This document shows, one piece after another, positions 11,150 through 21,512 of a stretch of 64,000 nucleotides of DNA (position 1 is its first letter; every line of letters begins with the position of its first letter). Below the pieces are notes generated by a model that saw only the letters and a program-made list of their open reading frames with translations, did no database searches and was not told where the DNA came from. The DNA comes from Fallopia convolvulus (lineage: Eukaryota; Streptophyta; Magnoliopsida; Caryophyllales; Polygonaceae). The position numbers were made by a program, and so were the translations under genes. The stretch spans positions 16,790,242-16,854,241 of the forward strand of contig OZ024720.1 in the NCBI GenBank assembly GCA_964016875.1, in the 5' to 3' direction.

Positions 11150-14100
11150 TAACAAAGTTGATGTCCTTGCGCTTTTCGAAACTCGTATTTCGGGAGATAG
11201 AGCTCAGGAAATTTGTGATAGGATGACTAGAAGAGACTTCTCAGACGTTGTTAGGGTGGAAGCCGTGGGTTTTAAGGGAGGAGTTTGGTTATTTTGGAAT
11301 GCTAACAAAGTTGGCATTACTATTCGTCAGAAGAACAATAACTTTATTCATGCCTCTTTTTTTGATCAGGGTCAAGTCATTCATCTCTTTGTTGTTTATG
11401 GTCCACCGTCGGCAAACAAGAGGATTAACTTTTGGAAAGATCTTAAGACGGCTGTTTCCCAAGCCTCGGGTCCGATCATCATTGGGGGCGATTTCAATTG
11501 TATTCTTTTCAACCATGAAAGGATGGGAGGCTCTGGCGGTCTACATTCGGATTCTCAGACTTTTCATGATCTTATGAAGAAGTGTAACTTGGTGGATATG
11601 GACTTTTCGGGCCTTTGCTTTACGTGGAATCACAGAATTTCTCCAACGTCTGTTGTTCACAAAAGGCTGGATAGGGTTGTTGTTAATATTGAGGGGCGGC
11701 TTCGCTGGCCAGATGCGTGTATTCGACACCTCCCAAAATACTCATCTGACCACTGCCCTTTGTTGTTATCGCTGGAACCGAAGACTGATTTTAATAAGCG
11801 TAGAAGGCCATTCCGTTTCAAGGCGGCGTGGATTTCTCACCCGAACTTTGATGACAAAATCAAAGAGAGCTGGTGTGATGATGTTGATACACCGAGTGCT
11901 CTTACGTTTCTAAAACAGGAGCTTATATCTTGGAATAAAAAAGTCTTCGGCAATATTCATCAAAGAAAGAAGGATTTGTTACAGAGGCTGAGTAATGTCC
12001 AGTTTCAGATTTGTAAATCCAACTCTATCAAGCTTCTCGATTTGGAATCAAAGCTACAAGCGGATTTAGAGCTTATTCTTGATCAGGAGGAAGGTCTCTG
12101 GTTTCAGAAGTCGAGAGAACAATGGCTTAATTGTGGGGACAGAAATACGTCTTTCTTTCATACGTCTACTATTATCCGACGTAAACATAACAGGGTTGAT
12201 GGTCTTAGGGATGATACGGGTCGTTGGGTGGATAGTAAAGATGAGCTTGAATTGTTGGCTACTGATTTCTTTCGTAATCTGTATTGCAAGGATGATCGTG
12301 AGTTTGCTAAGCTTCCAGATTTGAATTGTGGCTTTCCAAGAGTAGAGGATGAGACTTTGCGGAGTTTGATCAAGGATGTTACGGCTGAGGAAGTTTGGGA
12401 GGCGGTTAAGAGTATGGGTTCGTTCAAGTCGCCCGGAATTGATGGGTTTCAACCTGGCTTTTTCAAGAAGTGTTGGGACACAGTTGGTAGTTCGGTTGTG
12501 AAGTTTGTTAAGGATTTCACTCGATCTTCGGTGCTTCCTGAGGGGGTGAATGACACTTTAATTGTTTTGTTGGCTAAAGTGGCGAGACCGGAGCAAATTG
12601 GCCATTTCCGCCCTATCAGTCTTTGTAATGTCATTTATAAGGTTGTGACTAAAGTGCTTACCAACAGACTTCAGCCCATTATATCGGATATTATAGGCCC
12701 TACGCAGGGGAGTTTCCTTCCGGGTCGTTTTATTACGGACAACATCGTAGTTGCTCAGGAGGTTGTTCATTCTATGAGACGGAAAAAGGGGACTAAAGGA
12801 TGGATGGTCCTTAAGTTGGATTTGGAGAAGGCGTATGATCGTTTGGATTGGGAATTCATCGAGGATACTTTTAAGGCTGCTGGTTTTCCGAGTCAGTGGA
12901 TTAGATGGGTTATGAGTTGTGTTTCTTCCCCACGTATGCAGGTTCTTTGGAACGGGGAAGTTACTAGTCAGTTTATGGCCTCTAGAGGGGTGCGTCAGGG
13001 AGACCCTATATCGCCCTACTAGTTCATTATGTGTATTGAGAGGCTTAGTCATATGATCAGTGATGCGGTTAGCAGGGGTGATTGGAAGCCTATTGCTATA
13101 ACGAGGAATGGCCCGAAACTTTCTCATATTTTCTTTGTCGATGACATAATGCTTTTTGCGGAAGCTTCCGTGGATCAAGTCCAGGTTATTAAGAGATGTC
13201 TAGACGTTTTTTGCGCCGCCTCTGGTCAAAAGGTTAGCGTAAACAAGTCTAAGATTTTCTTCTCGGCCAATGTCAATAATTCACTAGTTCGAAGGTTGGA
13301 AGTAGCTAGTGGATTCTCGGTTACAAAGAACTTGGGAAACTATCTCGGGATGCCTATTCTACATAAGAAAGTGTCGAAAGATACTTACTCAAGGCTGCTG
13401 GATAAATTTAACTCCAAGCTTTCGGGTTGGAAGACTAATTCTTTGAGTTTTGCCGGGAGGATCACTCTTGTTAATTCGGTCCTTACCTCGTTGCCAATTT
13501 ACGCTATGTCCACAACTCTTCTTCCTAGTAGTGTGTGCGATCATGTGGATAAAATTAATAGGGATTTTGTTTGGGGCAGCAGTGGGGGCTCTAGAAAGAT
13601 GAATAAGGTGGCTTGGGAAGAAGTCACAAAGTCGAAAAGCCATGGCGGTCTGGGAATTAAGTCTATGCGGGAGTTGAATGTTGCTTTAGCGGGTAAGCTG
13701 AGTTGGCGTTTTGTCTTGGAAGATGGCAAGCTTTGGACTTCTGTTCTTAAGGGGAAATATGTGGATACGGCTTTGGGAAGATCAACAGGGGGTTCAAATG
13801 TGTGGAAAGCTATCCAAGCTGGGACGTCGCAAGTGGTGGTGAAAGGAGTCCACTGGTTGCTGCGTCATGGCTCTAATATAAGGTTTTGGACTGATATGTG
13901 GATCGGTGATGAACCTCTTTGTAACAGTATAAGTGTTGCTCTCTCGACTGATCAATTGTTAGAAGTTGTAGAGGATTATTGGAATTATGATGTTGGTTGT
14001 TGGGATTGGAATAAAATTACGCCGATGCTGCCAACATCTAAGCTTATGCTTCTGGCGTCGGTGGCGATCAATCCTGATTTTGATGGCGTGGGCGATGAAC

Positions 14101-15199
14101 TGTGTTGGAGTATTTCGACGGATGGTAGTTATAAAGTTCCGTCAGGATACAAGCTGATCACGGGAGAGACTAATCGGGCTGAGATTGATGCTATTGTTTA
14201 CAATACTATTTGGAAGTTGCGTGTTCCAGAGCGAATCCGGTGTTTTGTGTGGTTGGCTTGCAAGGGGGGGGGATCTTGACTAATTTGGAAAGAACCAAGA
14301 GGCATATTTCGAATAATCCGAACTGTGTCATTTGTAAAAAGGGGGAAGAATCCTTTACTCATCTTTTTAGAGATTGTTCTTCTATTAAAGGAGTTTGGGA
14401 AAATTTACAAGCAACTAATTTTTATAACTCCTTTTTTTAGGATCATTTCCCCATTTGGCTTAGGATGAATCTGTTGGACAATAGAAGATTTGAAACAGGG
14501 CAGTGGAATGAGCTATTTACCATCGTCCTTTGGTGGTCTTGGAAGTGGAGGAACTCGCGGATTTTCGGAGATAAGACGTTTGCGGGTGATAAGACTGGTT
14601 TCGTCGTGGAGAGAGCCCGTCAATGCTGGTGTACTTCAGGTAACCACATCTTTCATGAAAGTAGATCAAACAAAATTGTGCAGGGTATCTCTTGGGCTAA
14701 ACCGGAAGAGGGGTGGATTAAAGTCAACACGGATGGAGCCGTTAGAGACGATCGGATGGTTGCTGCCGGTGGAGTTTTGAGAGATAACAATGGGGATTGG
14801 ATTTGTGGTTTCGTTCATCACATCGGGTCGTGTTCTGTTCCTATGGCGGAGCTTTGGGGTATCCTCAATGGACTGAAGATTGCTTGGGATAGAGGCTTTC
14901 GCCAGGTAATGATTGAATCGGACTCTGTTGTGGCTATTCGTCTTTTAAAGTCTAAAATTAATAAATGTCATCCCTTGTCTAGCCTGGTTAAGCAATGCCA
15001 AGGCTTTATTAGTAGGAATTGGTCTATCCAGTTCCTTCATGTCTTTCGTGAAGCTAATACTGTAGCGGATCGTATTGCGTCTGTTGCTTTTAATTTTCCT
15101 GTTGGTTGTCATGTATTGTTTGTCCCGCCAGAGGGGATTACTATCTTGCTTGCTAATGATGTAAGGGGTCGGGCTATCCCCCGTTTGATGACTACTTAG
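11150..15199 (+). pseudogene. LINE copy 1 ORF2 (endonuclease-RT-RNase H), broken
   Basis: The ORF2 protein nicks target DNA and primes reverse transcription there. The endonuclease shows VVYGPPS, GGDFNCILF and SDHCPLLL. The RT shows FRPISLCNV, KLDLEKAYDRL, GVRQGDP and the catalytic FVDD near 13136. The zinc region shows CVICKKGEESFTHLFRDC. The RNase H carries its D-E-D-D set (NTDGA, AELWG, ESDS, VADR) at 14725-15080. Breaks are a TAG at 13021 in the RT, a frameshift in a run of G at about 14267-14275, and a TAG near 14438 where copy 2 has CAG. The element cannot make a full-length protein. Confidence 0.88.
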
Positions 15200-15215
15200 C
15201 CCATTTTTCTTTATT

Positions 15216-15259
15216 AATAAAATGCCCCCTTGAGGGGCCGGAGAGTACCGCATCTCCTT
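15216..15259 (+). other. 3'-end stem-loops of LINE copy 1
   Basis: Between the stop codon and the poly(A) run lie two potential hairpins. One is GCCCC-CTTGA-GGGGC, followed directly by GGAGA-GTACCGCA-TCTCC. Copy 2 keeps both with sequence changes, including one compensatory pair. In LINEs such structures are often the site the RT recognises on its own RNA. Confidence 0.55.
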
Positions 15260-15483
15260 CCAAAAAAAAAAAGTAATAAATGAGGTAGGAGCAATTAATA
15301 TATTTGCACGGGGGTTAATTCAATTGTGTGCCAATTCTTACTACTTACTTGCTCCTCTTAACGTACTCGGTAAGACCATAAAAGACTTAACCTGGAGGCA
15401 GCAAGTCTTCTTAATAGATAAAATAATTAGAGAAAAGAATTGGTGGATTGAAGCCATGGCCTTTTTCATTACGGTTCGGCTAA

Positions 15484-15647
15484 TGTGTGCCCATGGGCAC
15501 ACAATAAAAGTGTTAATTTGGGAAATTATTTCAAAACCATTCCCTAAATTGGAATTAATGAATCGTTTTTAAAAAATCAAAATTAACAAACAATATCCAA
15601 ATTTACTAAGATTAGAATTCTAAATGTGTGCCCATGGGCACACATTT
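15484..15647. repeat. Pair of long perfect palindromes (possible MITE ends)
   Basis: TGTGTGCCCATGGGCACACA (15484-15503) is a perfect 20-nt palindrome. The same palindrome, extended to 26 nt by AAA/TTT, lies at 15622-15647. The 118 bp between them are AT-rich. Paired identical palindromes at this distance could be the ends of a small non-autonomous transposon, but no target duplication is clear. Confidence 0.5.
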
Positions 15648-15714
15648 AAGAAAATCCTTATAACTAAAAAAACATACAATTTATCCAAAGTATTACAGAT
15701 CATTTGCTTGTTAG

Positions 15715-15740
15715 AATTAGAAGAAGAAGAAGAAGAAGAA
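15715..15740. repeat. (GAA)n microsatellite
   Basis: An uninterrupted GAA run of about eight units lies just right of the second palindrome. Confidence 0.8.
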
Positions 15741-16097
15741 CGCGAATTTTTTTGTTGGAAAAAATGAGACGTTTTTAATGCTAGTTTGGCTAAGAAGAAA
15801 GACATGAAACATTAAGGCTCCGTTCGATATCACCTTAATGGAGCTTGTGAGAGCTTAATTGAAACTTCCCAGTTCCGCAAGGGCCGTTCGGCGACGAGCT
15901 TGTACAAGCGGTTGAACGAGCTATAATGAGCTTGAAAATCTCCCCTCCGCCCTCAGCGGGACAAGCTTGTGCAAATTGAATCCGGAATCTTTATGGCAAA
16001 ACTTACATCCAGATACACTCATTATTTCTCATCTAGAAGAGGAATTGGACAGCGGCGGTGACTACGATCTCTCCTTCGACGAAATCGTCTTCGTCTT

Positions 16098-17760
16098 CTC
16101 AGAGGATTCTAAGACTCCTTCTCATAGGATTTTAATAGTTGACTAATGTATTAAGTTTCAACAACTACAAGGCAAGTCAAGTTCCTAGGTAACTTCGGTA
16201 CTAACCAAAGTTCAGCAAACTAGACTTCTACAACCCTAATCGTAAATCTAAACAATAAATGAACTACCAAACTGCGTAATTAAACTCTCTCACGTGGAAT
16301 CTTCACCGGAAAACACCACAACTACTCAAACAACTTCAAGTTCTCACTTCTCTCTTGTTCGTCATCTTCAACCACTCGAAAACCACACTTTTAACCTAAA
16401 AGTCGCATCCTTATTTGTAGAGCCTCGTGGGATATTGTTGGAACAATCATTGTTCCTTGGTTTCTCTTAGTTTTGATGATAATAAACTTAGATGGTATAA
16501 CTTGTTTCTATATGTAAGTGTTTCAAGAAAACAGGTACATTGTCATGAGTGAGGAAACATTGTGAGGAACAACGGAGGGAACGAGTGACAGATTTAGGAA
16601 GCGCTTCTCTGAAGGAACGCAACTTTCTATTTTTGGCAAGTTACCATGTGTTTAGCGAGCGATCTTCGACGAAGATACGACAGTAGTAGACGGTTGCTTG
16701 AGAAAATTAAGGAAGGATAAGATCAAGCTTGCACGATCTTATCTAGGATATTCGAGATCATTCGGTTTTGGAAAGAATCGACATGGTTGCGGATCCAAAC
16801 ACAAACAATACTTTCTCCTATTAGTGTAGGATTTGTTAAGTGGGAAATCTGCGTAATTAGGCAAGAATTACGCATGAGATCAGACTTGACATTTCTTATA
16901 AATAGCTAGGTTATAGCTAGGGTTAAAGTGATGTTGATTAACAACGAACTTGAAGAGAGAGTTTTTCGAGTGTGTGGCTTTTTCTGGTGAAGAATCCACA
17001 AGTGAGTGAGTACTCAGGTCAGTAGTTTACTTCCATTTAGGTTTACGCTTAGGGTTGTAGAAGTCTAGTTGGTTGAACTTTGGTTGATGTCTTAGTTTCC
17101 AAGGAACTTGACTTGTCTTGTAATCGTTGAAACTTAATAAAAGTATTCTATTGAAAATCCTCTGAGAAGTAGCCTCAGTGGTAGAGGTTTTTCTTTCTAC
17201 GACTTGTTGGTCGGGCAGAAAGTTTTCCTCTCTAAATATTGTGTTCTTTATTGTTTATTTCCGCTGCCTAGGGAACATTGCTAGTTCATTAACTTGTAAC
17301 TAATGCTTCACGATCTAGCATATATGATCTCTATTATTTCATTGCCACGAAATAATAGATTTTCCATCCCAAAATCTCCATAAAATGAGAAACTCAATCA
17401 ACCGTATCTTCAATCACTCGGATGATAACCAAAACCAAAAGATCTCTATATCTTATCTTCTTGCTTCAACAAATCATCAAGATTTCATCTTATTTTCTCA
17501 CAAACAACTCAATCTTAGCAGTCAAATCACCGCCGAATTCGTTTGCTCAAAATATGGTAACTTGCCAAAATTACAAAATCGTGTAGCTTCCCGCAGACGC
17601 TGTCTAGATCATCAGTCGTTCCCTCACGACGTACCTTCACTTCGACGATATGTTCTTTTCTTAAAACACTCATGTGAAACTTGTGAAATAACACATTAAT
17701 ATTTTAAAATTTGTTATCATCAAAACTTAGAGAAACCATGGAACAATGAATGCTCCGACA
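16098..17760 (-). repeat. Ty1/copia LTR, split by a nested LTR
   Basis: On the minus strand an LTR starts TGTCGGAGCATTCATTGTTC at 17760 and runs to about 17321. It resumes at 16435 and continues to about 16098, where similarity ends. Both parts match the nested plus-strand LTR in reverse complement (for example the blocks around GGAACTTGACTTG and AATCCTCTGAGAAG). To its right, on the same strand, stand AAGGGGGAAT and AAGGGGGAAC, polypurine-like tracts typical of a copia 3' end. This is therefore probably a truncated 3' LTR. Confidence 0.6.
16431..17325 (+). mobile_element. Solo copia LTR nested in a related LTR in reverse orientation
   Basis: The LTR runs from TGTTGGAACAATCATTGTTC (16436) to ...CTAGCA (17320), about 885 bp. 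It is flanked by GATAT (16431-16435) and TATAT (17321-17325), a 5-bp duplication with one mismatch. It is related to the minus-strand LTR it interrupts, so the pair forms a large imperfect inverted repeat. No internal region follows, so it is a solo LTR. The right boundary is less certain than the left. Confidence 0.55.
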
Positions 17761-18190
17761 ATTTTCTCATTTTTTATGCTGACAAACTTATGCAAAAATG
17801 CATATCTAGAGACCTATCAATAAAATACATAAAAAGATTTGAGAACAAAATTTTTATAGGTTCCCCCTTAATGAAACCATCGATGTTTCTATGCACCAAG
17901 TGTACCATCATATTCCCCCTTAGCCAAAATTTCATCTGAATTTACTTGGATAGAACACATCTCTTCATTTTTTCTAACTTACCCCTTTTAGAATCATCAA
18001 AAGGTTAGATCAAACAAATAAAACACAGAGCAATTCACCAAGCTTAATTGAAACTAATAACATTCATATGCAAAAGAAAATGATCACGTCATCATAGGAT
18101 TTAAATCAAATGAAAATGGGGCTTATCATGAAAACTAGAAATGAATCTAGACCATGCGATTAAAACACTAGAAATGAATCTAATGTTGGT
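17761..18190 (-). pseudogene. Internal 3' end of the minus-strand copia element
   Basis: Non-coding, AT-rich sequence with two minus-strand purine tracts (near 17865 and 17918) just before the LTR at 17760. The placement suits the polypurine tract region of a SIRE-like copia element. No protein similarity was seen. Confidence 0.35.
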
Positions 18191-18450
18191 GTTTTTAGGG
18201 TTTGCATGCAATCATTTAAGTATGTTTACTTTGTTAGAGTTGAAGGGAAGTCGACCCTTGTAGATCCATAGGATAATCAAGGCAAGACGAGTAGACCCAT
18301 TGAAGGGTAGTCTCGTGGGTGTAGGCCCGAGGGCAATCACCATCGACCCCTTATTATATCTTTTGTTAATCGACTTGGATAAAGCTACGAGTCGAACGAT
18401 TAGATCGATCTTTCCTTCAACGTATATTGCCCCTATTCCATGTCAAGGGT

Positions 18451-18678
18451 TTATGAAATACCGTTGTGAGATAAAACGTAACAAATGAACCAATGGAAGT
18501 GTTGGTAAGACACAACCATTGAGAACAAGCGTACCTTATTCGAGTCTATTGATTCCTCTTCGGTTTTGACTTGAACGAAGTCATCTTCTATCGACGTTTG
18601 GGGTTCGTCCTTCACTCGAACATTCTGCCCATACAACGCCTCTTGAGGTTCCTTCTTTGATATAGAAGACCGATCCAT
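18451..18678 (-). pseudogene. Short acidic ORF, possibly the start of a gag gene
   Basis: The 75-residue frame starts MDRSSISKKEPQEALYGQNV, is rich in Glu, Asp and Lys, and lies directly downstream (minus strand) of the LTR-like region 18690-20005. A leader sequence ending GAGTGGCATCATGGATC recalls a retrotransposon primer-binding region just before a gag start. I do not recognise the protein. It may be a truncated gag or chance. Confidence 0.25.
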
Positions 18679-18689
18679 GATGCCACTCT

Positions 18690-20005
18690 CTTACTTGAAC
18701 CACTCGTGTATTTGCACTCAAACACGACTAGTCTTACTCGACTTCTAGTGTGTTTTCTTCACCGATTTCTTGTGGACAAGTTTCTGGTTTTCCTCATGTA
18801 TTTCATCTCCAAAATGGCCGACATCTTGCCCTTAAATAGGCGTGAGAAACTTGCCATAAAACTGCCTTGGAGGCGGTTACAAATTCGGTTGCACACTTGT
18901 GTGGCCAAGAGTGATTTTAGGGAAAAGAAGTTGTAACTTCCCCTTTCTCTTTCCTTGTCATATGGGGAGTCTAGATGCATCCCCCTTGGACTCCAAAATG
19001 CTTTTAATTCCAGCAAATAAAAGGCCCAAAAAAGAAGTCCAAAACCCAATCCAAAAGCCCACACGCACGGCCCATATGGCAAGGCACCAAGCCCATGCCA
19101 TGCGTGCATGCTTGTGGCCCAACAGCCCATGGGCGCGCCCCTTGGGACGGCCACCAAAACCACCACCTAGCTAGGTCACCTAGGTAGTGTCACTACCCCT
19201 TAGCTTCATGAGCTAGCATCTAGCTAGTTGAGCTGGCTTGAGCTAGTGTGAGCTAGATTGAACTTTCATGAGCTAGTCCCTAGCTACATGAGCTTCTTAT
19301 AAAGCTCATACAATGAGTCTAGAGCTTGTCCAAGCTCATAGAGCTTACTCTAAGCTAGTATGAAGCTTCTAAACTCCTTTCTAGAATACATAGCCATGTG
19401 CCAAGCTAAACTTAAGCTTTGGTTCTTGCATAAAGCATTCTCCAAGCTAAAGTTAAGCTTTCTAACTTCATTAGAATATGCACAAAGCTAATAGACTCAA
19501 TTACAAAGCTCAAATACTCACCTTAGCCTCACAACTCATGCTCGACGCCTTGGACAAATGCCCTAGGCGCGCCGAGTGCTCCACCGCAGCCTCGCATGTG
19601 CGTCACTAGCCTCTCATCATCATCGCATCACCCTAGGCGCGCCCTTGCAGCCTTGTCTTGAACCTCATGTTCATTCACAAGGTGCGCCCCAACCTATGCC
19701 GAACCTCGAACCTCAATTTCGAGGTCATCGCCATGCCCCGCGCTTGCACCGTGCCATTGCATCGTGCCGACTCCGAGCGACGCCAGCCACAAGGCGCGCC
19801 CTTGCAACGCGACGGTGCACACGAGGTTCTTTTGTCTCGGTGTTGGTGTGCAACTCACTTTTGGATCTATGACAATTGTTTAAACCATCATGGAAAGTCA
19901 TATATGTCAATATTCCAATCGACTTTACCAATATGACTCAACAACCTCAACATGCTCTTATAGGGACTTGATGACTTGACACAAATCACCAACATCTAAT
20001 CCATC
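18690..20005 (-). repeat. Probable LTR of an unidentified minus-strand retrotransposon
   Basis: On the minus strand the region starts near TGTTGGTGATTTGTGTCAAG, carries a TATA-like CTATTTAAGGGC at about 18835, and ends at the GAGTGGCATCATGG leader above the short acidic ORF. It contains the AGCTAG-rich block and the cluster of GGCGCGCC sites listed separately. A matching second LTR was not found, so the assignment is tentative. Confidence 0.35.
19160..19520. repeat. Degenerate AGCTAG/AAGCTT-rich repeat
   Basis: GAGCTAG, TAGCTAG and CAAGCTT words recur every 10-20 bp for about 360 bp (for example TCATGAGCTAGCATCTAGC). The words are palindromic, so the block reads much the same on both strands. 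There is no open frame. Confidence 0.6.
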
Positions 20006-20370
20006 CGATTAAAAAATAATAAAAATTAAATTAATTTTTATTATTATTTTATTTTATTATTTATTTTTTTCTGCTTTATTTTTTAAGTCTTTTTACATAT
20101 GTAGAATGATATAAATCGAGTATGAACATAATGCCCTAAAATATGAACATGAAATACTAATATGTGAACGTATTCTAAATTTTTTGAAGTTAAAATGTGG
20201 TTATATGTAATGTGAACAACCCTTGTAATAATGTGAACATGTGTATAAAAGATGTGAACAGAATGTAAAATGTCAAGCGTCGTGTTTTTGGCAAAAAACA
20301 AGCGGATTTTTTTAAGACGAATTAAGAAATTAAAAAAATATATTTATTGTTTTAGTCAAATTTTTTAATT

Positions 20371-20389
20371 AATAATAATAATAATAGTA

Positions 20390-20453
<64 letters not shown>
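20371..20453. repeat. (AAT)n microsatellite
   Basis: About 27 AAT units with two TAGTAAT interruptions near the left end. It lies 116 bp left of the gypsy element. Confidence 0.9.
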
Positions 20454-20455
<2 letters not shown>

Positions 20456-21512
20456 TCTAAAAGAATCAAGAACTCTACATTCTATAAGATTAAAAAAGAC
20501 ATACTATTATTTTGCAATTTTGATTTGGATATTAATAATTAAAAAAGTATACTTCTCATTTATCCATAATGTAATACCCGATTTCGTTTAGGTCGGAAAA
20601 CGATTTTCTTATTTTACAAGCAATCGAGTTCCTTAACCCACAAGTAAATCGAGTTTCTTGTTTTAATAATCCGTTTGAAAATACCTAGCGAATGGAAGAT
20701 TTAGCCAAATCTTAATAATTATCTATGCACCAAATTTTATATAATTTCTTAAGCCTTATTTTTATTTATATTATATTATTATTACTATGTAGATTTCGGT
20801 TGGCTCAAAGTCAAAAATCCTATCTATGTTAATTAAAGTAAAATTCTATCTTTGAGCCAAATCTTCTATCCTAATTTACCTTAACCTTGTTTTAATTTAT
20901 CCGATGTAACCGATCGAACAACTAAGTCGATCTTCTGGTTCTTCCATATATATACGATCGGAGAAAACTATGCCAAACATCTAAACAAAACTAAACAAGT
21001 TCCTAGAGCTAAATTCTTTTCAAGGAATCGATTGTGTCCTGTGTGTTGTCGTCGTCCTCTCCGCTCAAAGGTAAGCTGTTTGCTCGTCAGTTCCGGCAAG
21101 GCACCGCCGTTGATCACCGCCCTTGCTTTCTCCTCTTCTTTCCTTTCCATCCTTGCTTGCCCTTTGTCTCTCAAGCCAAATTCCTCTTCCGCCCCTGATC
21201 GATCTACATCTTCGCCGGCAGGAGTCGTTCTCGCTCACGGAGGAATTAACGGTCAATGATTCCGGTGAGGTTAGTCCATGTTTTCCTTTCGAGTTCAACT
21301 TGGGTGTCAGGTCGTAGTCCTTGTTCGATTGGTAGGGAAGGGGACCAACTCGTTGTTGTTGGCAAGCTAGTTTTGATTTTATGGTGTTAGTTAGAACGAA
21401 AGTGGCTTGGGTTTAAGAAAAAAAAAATTTAAATCAATTAAGCAGACTAATCTGATCTGCATAAAAATGTGTGGGCGTGAGGTACTACGGGGAGGAAGAC
21501 GTTTACCTTCTA

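Larger units (their letters stand above)
11140..15272 (+). mobile_element. LINE (L1-like, with RNase H), copy 1
   Basis: This is a non-LTR retrotransposon read left to right: apurinic-type endonuclease, reverse transcriptase, zf-RVT zinc region, RNase H, then a short 3' UTR and a poly(A) run (15261-15271). It lacks ORF1 and the first part of the endonuclease, so it is 5'-truncated, with recognisable sequence starting near 11150. No target-site duplication was found by eye. The same family occurs at 38509-41290. Confidence 0.88.

Noticed and set aside
11140..15290. Target-site duplication of LINE copy 1
   Set aside because: GTAATAAATGAG after the poly(A) has no convincing partner near the 5' truncation point.
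16600..17760. Plus-strand open frame at 17385-17699 as a gene
   Set aside because: It runs antisense through the minus-strand copia LTR and has no domain.
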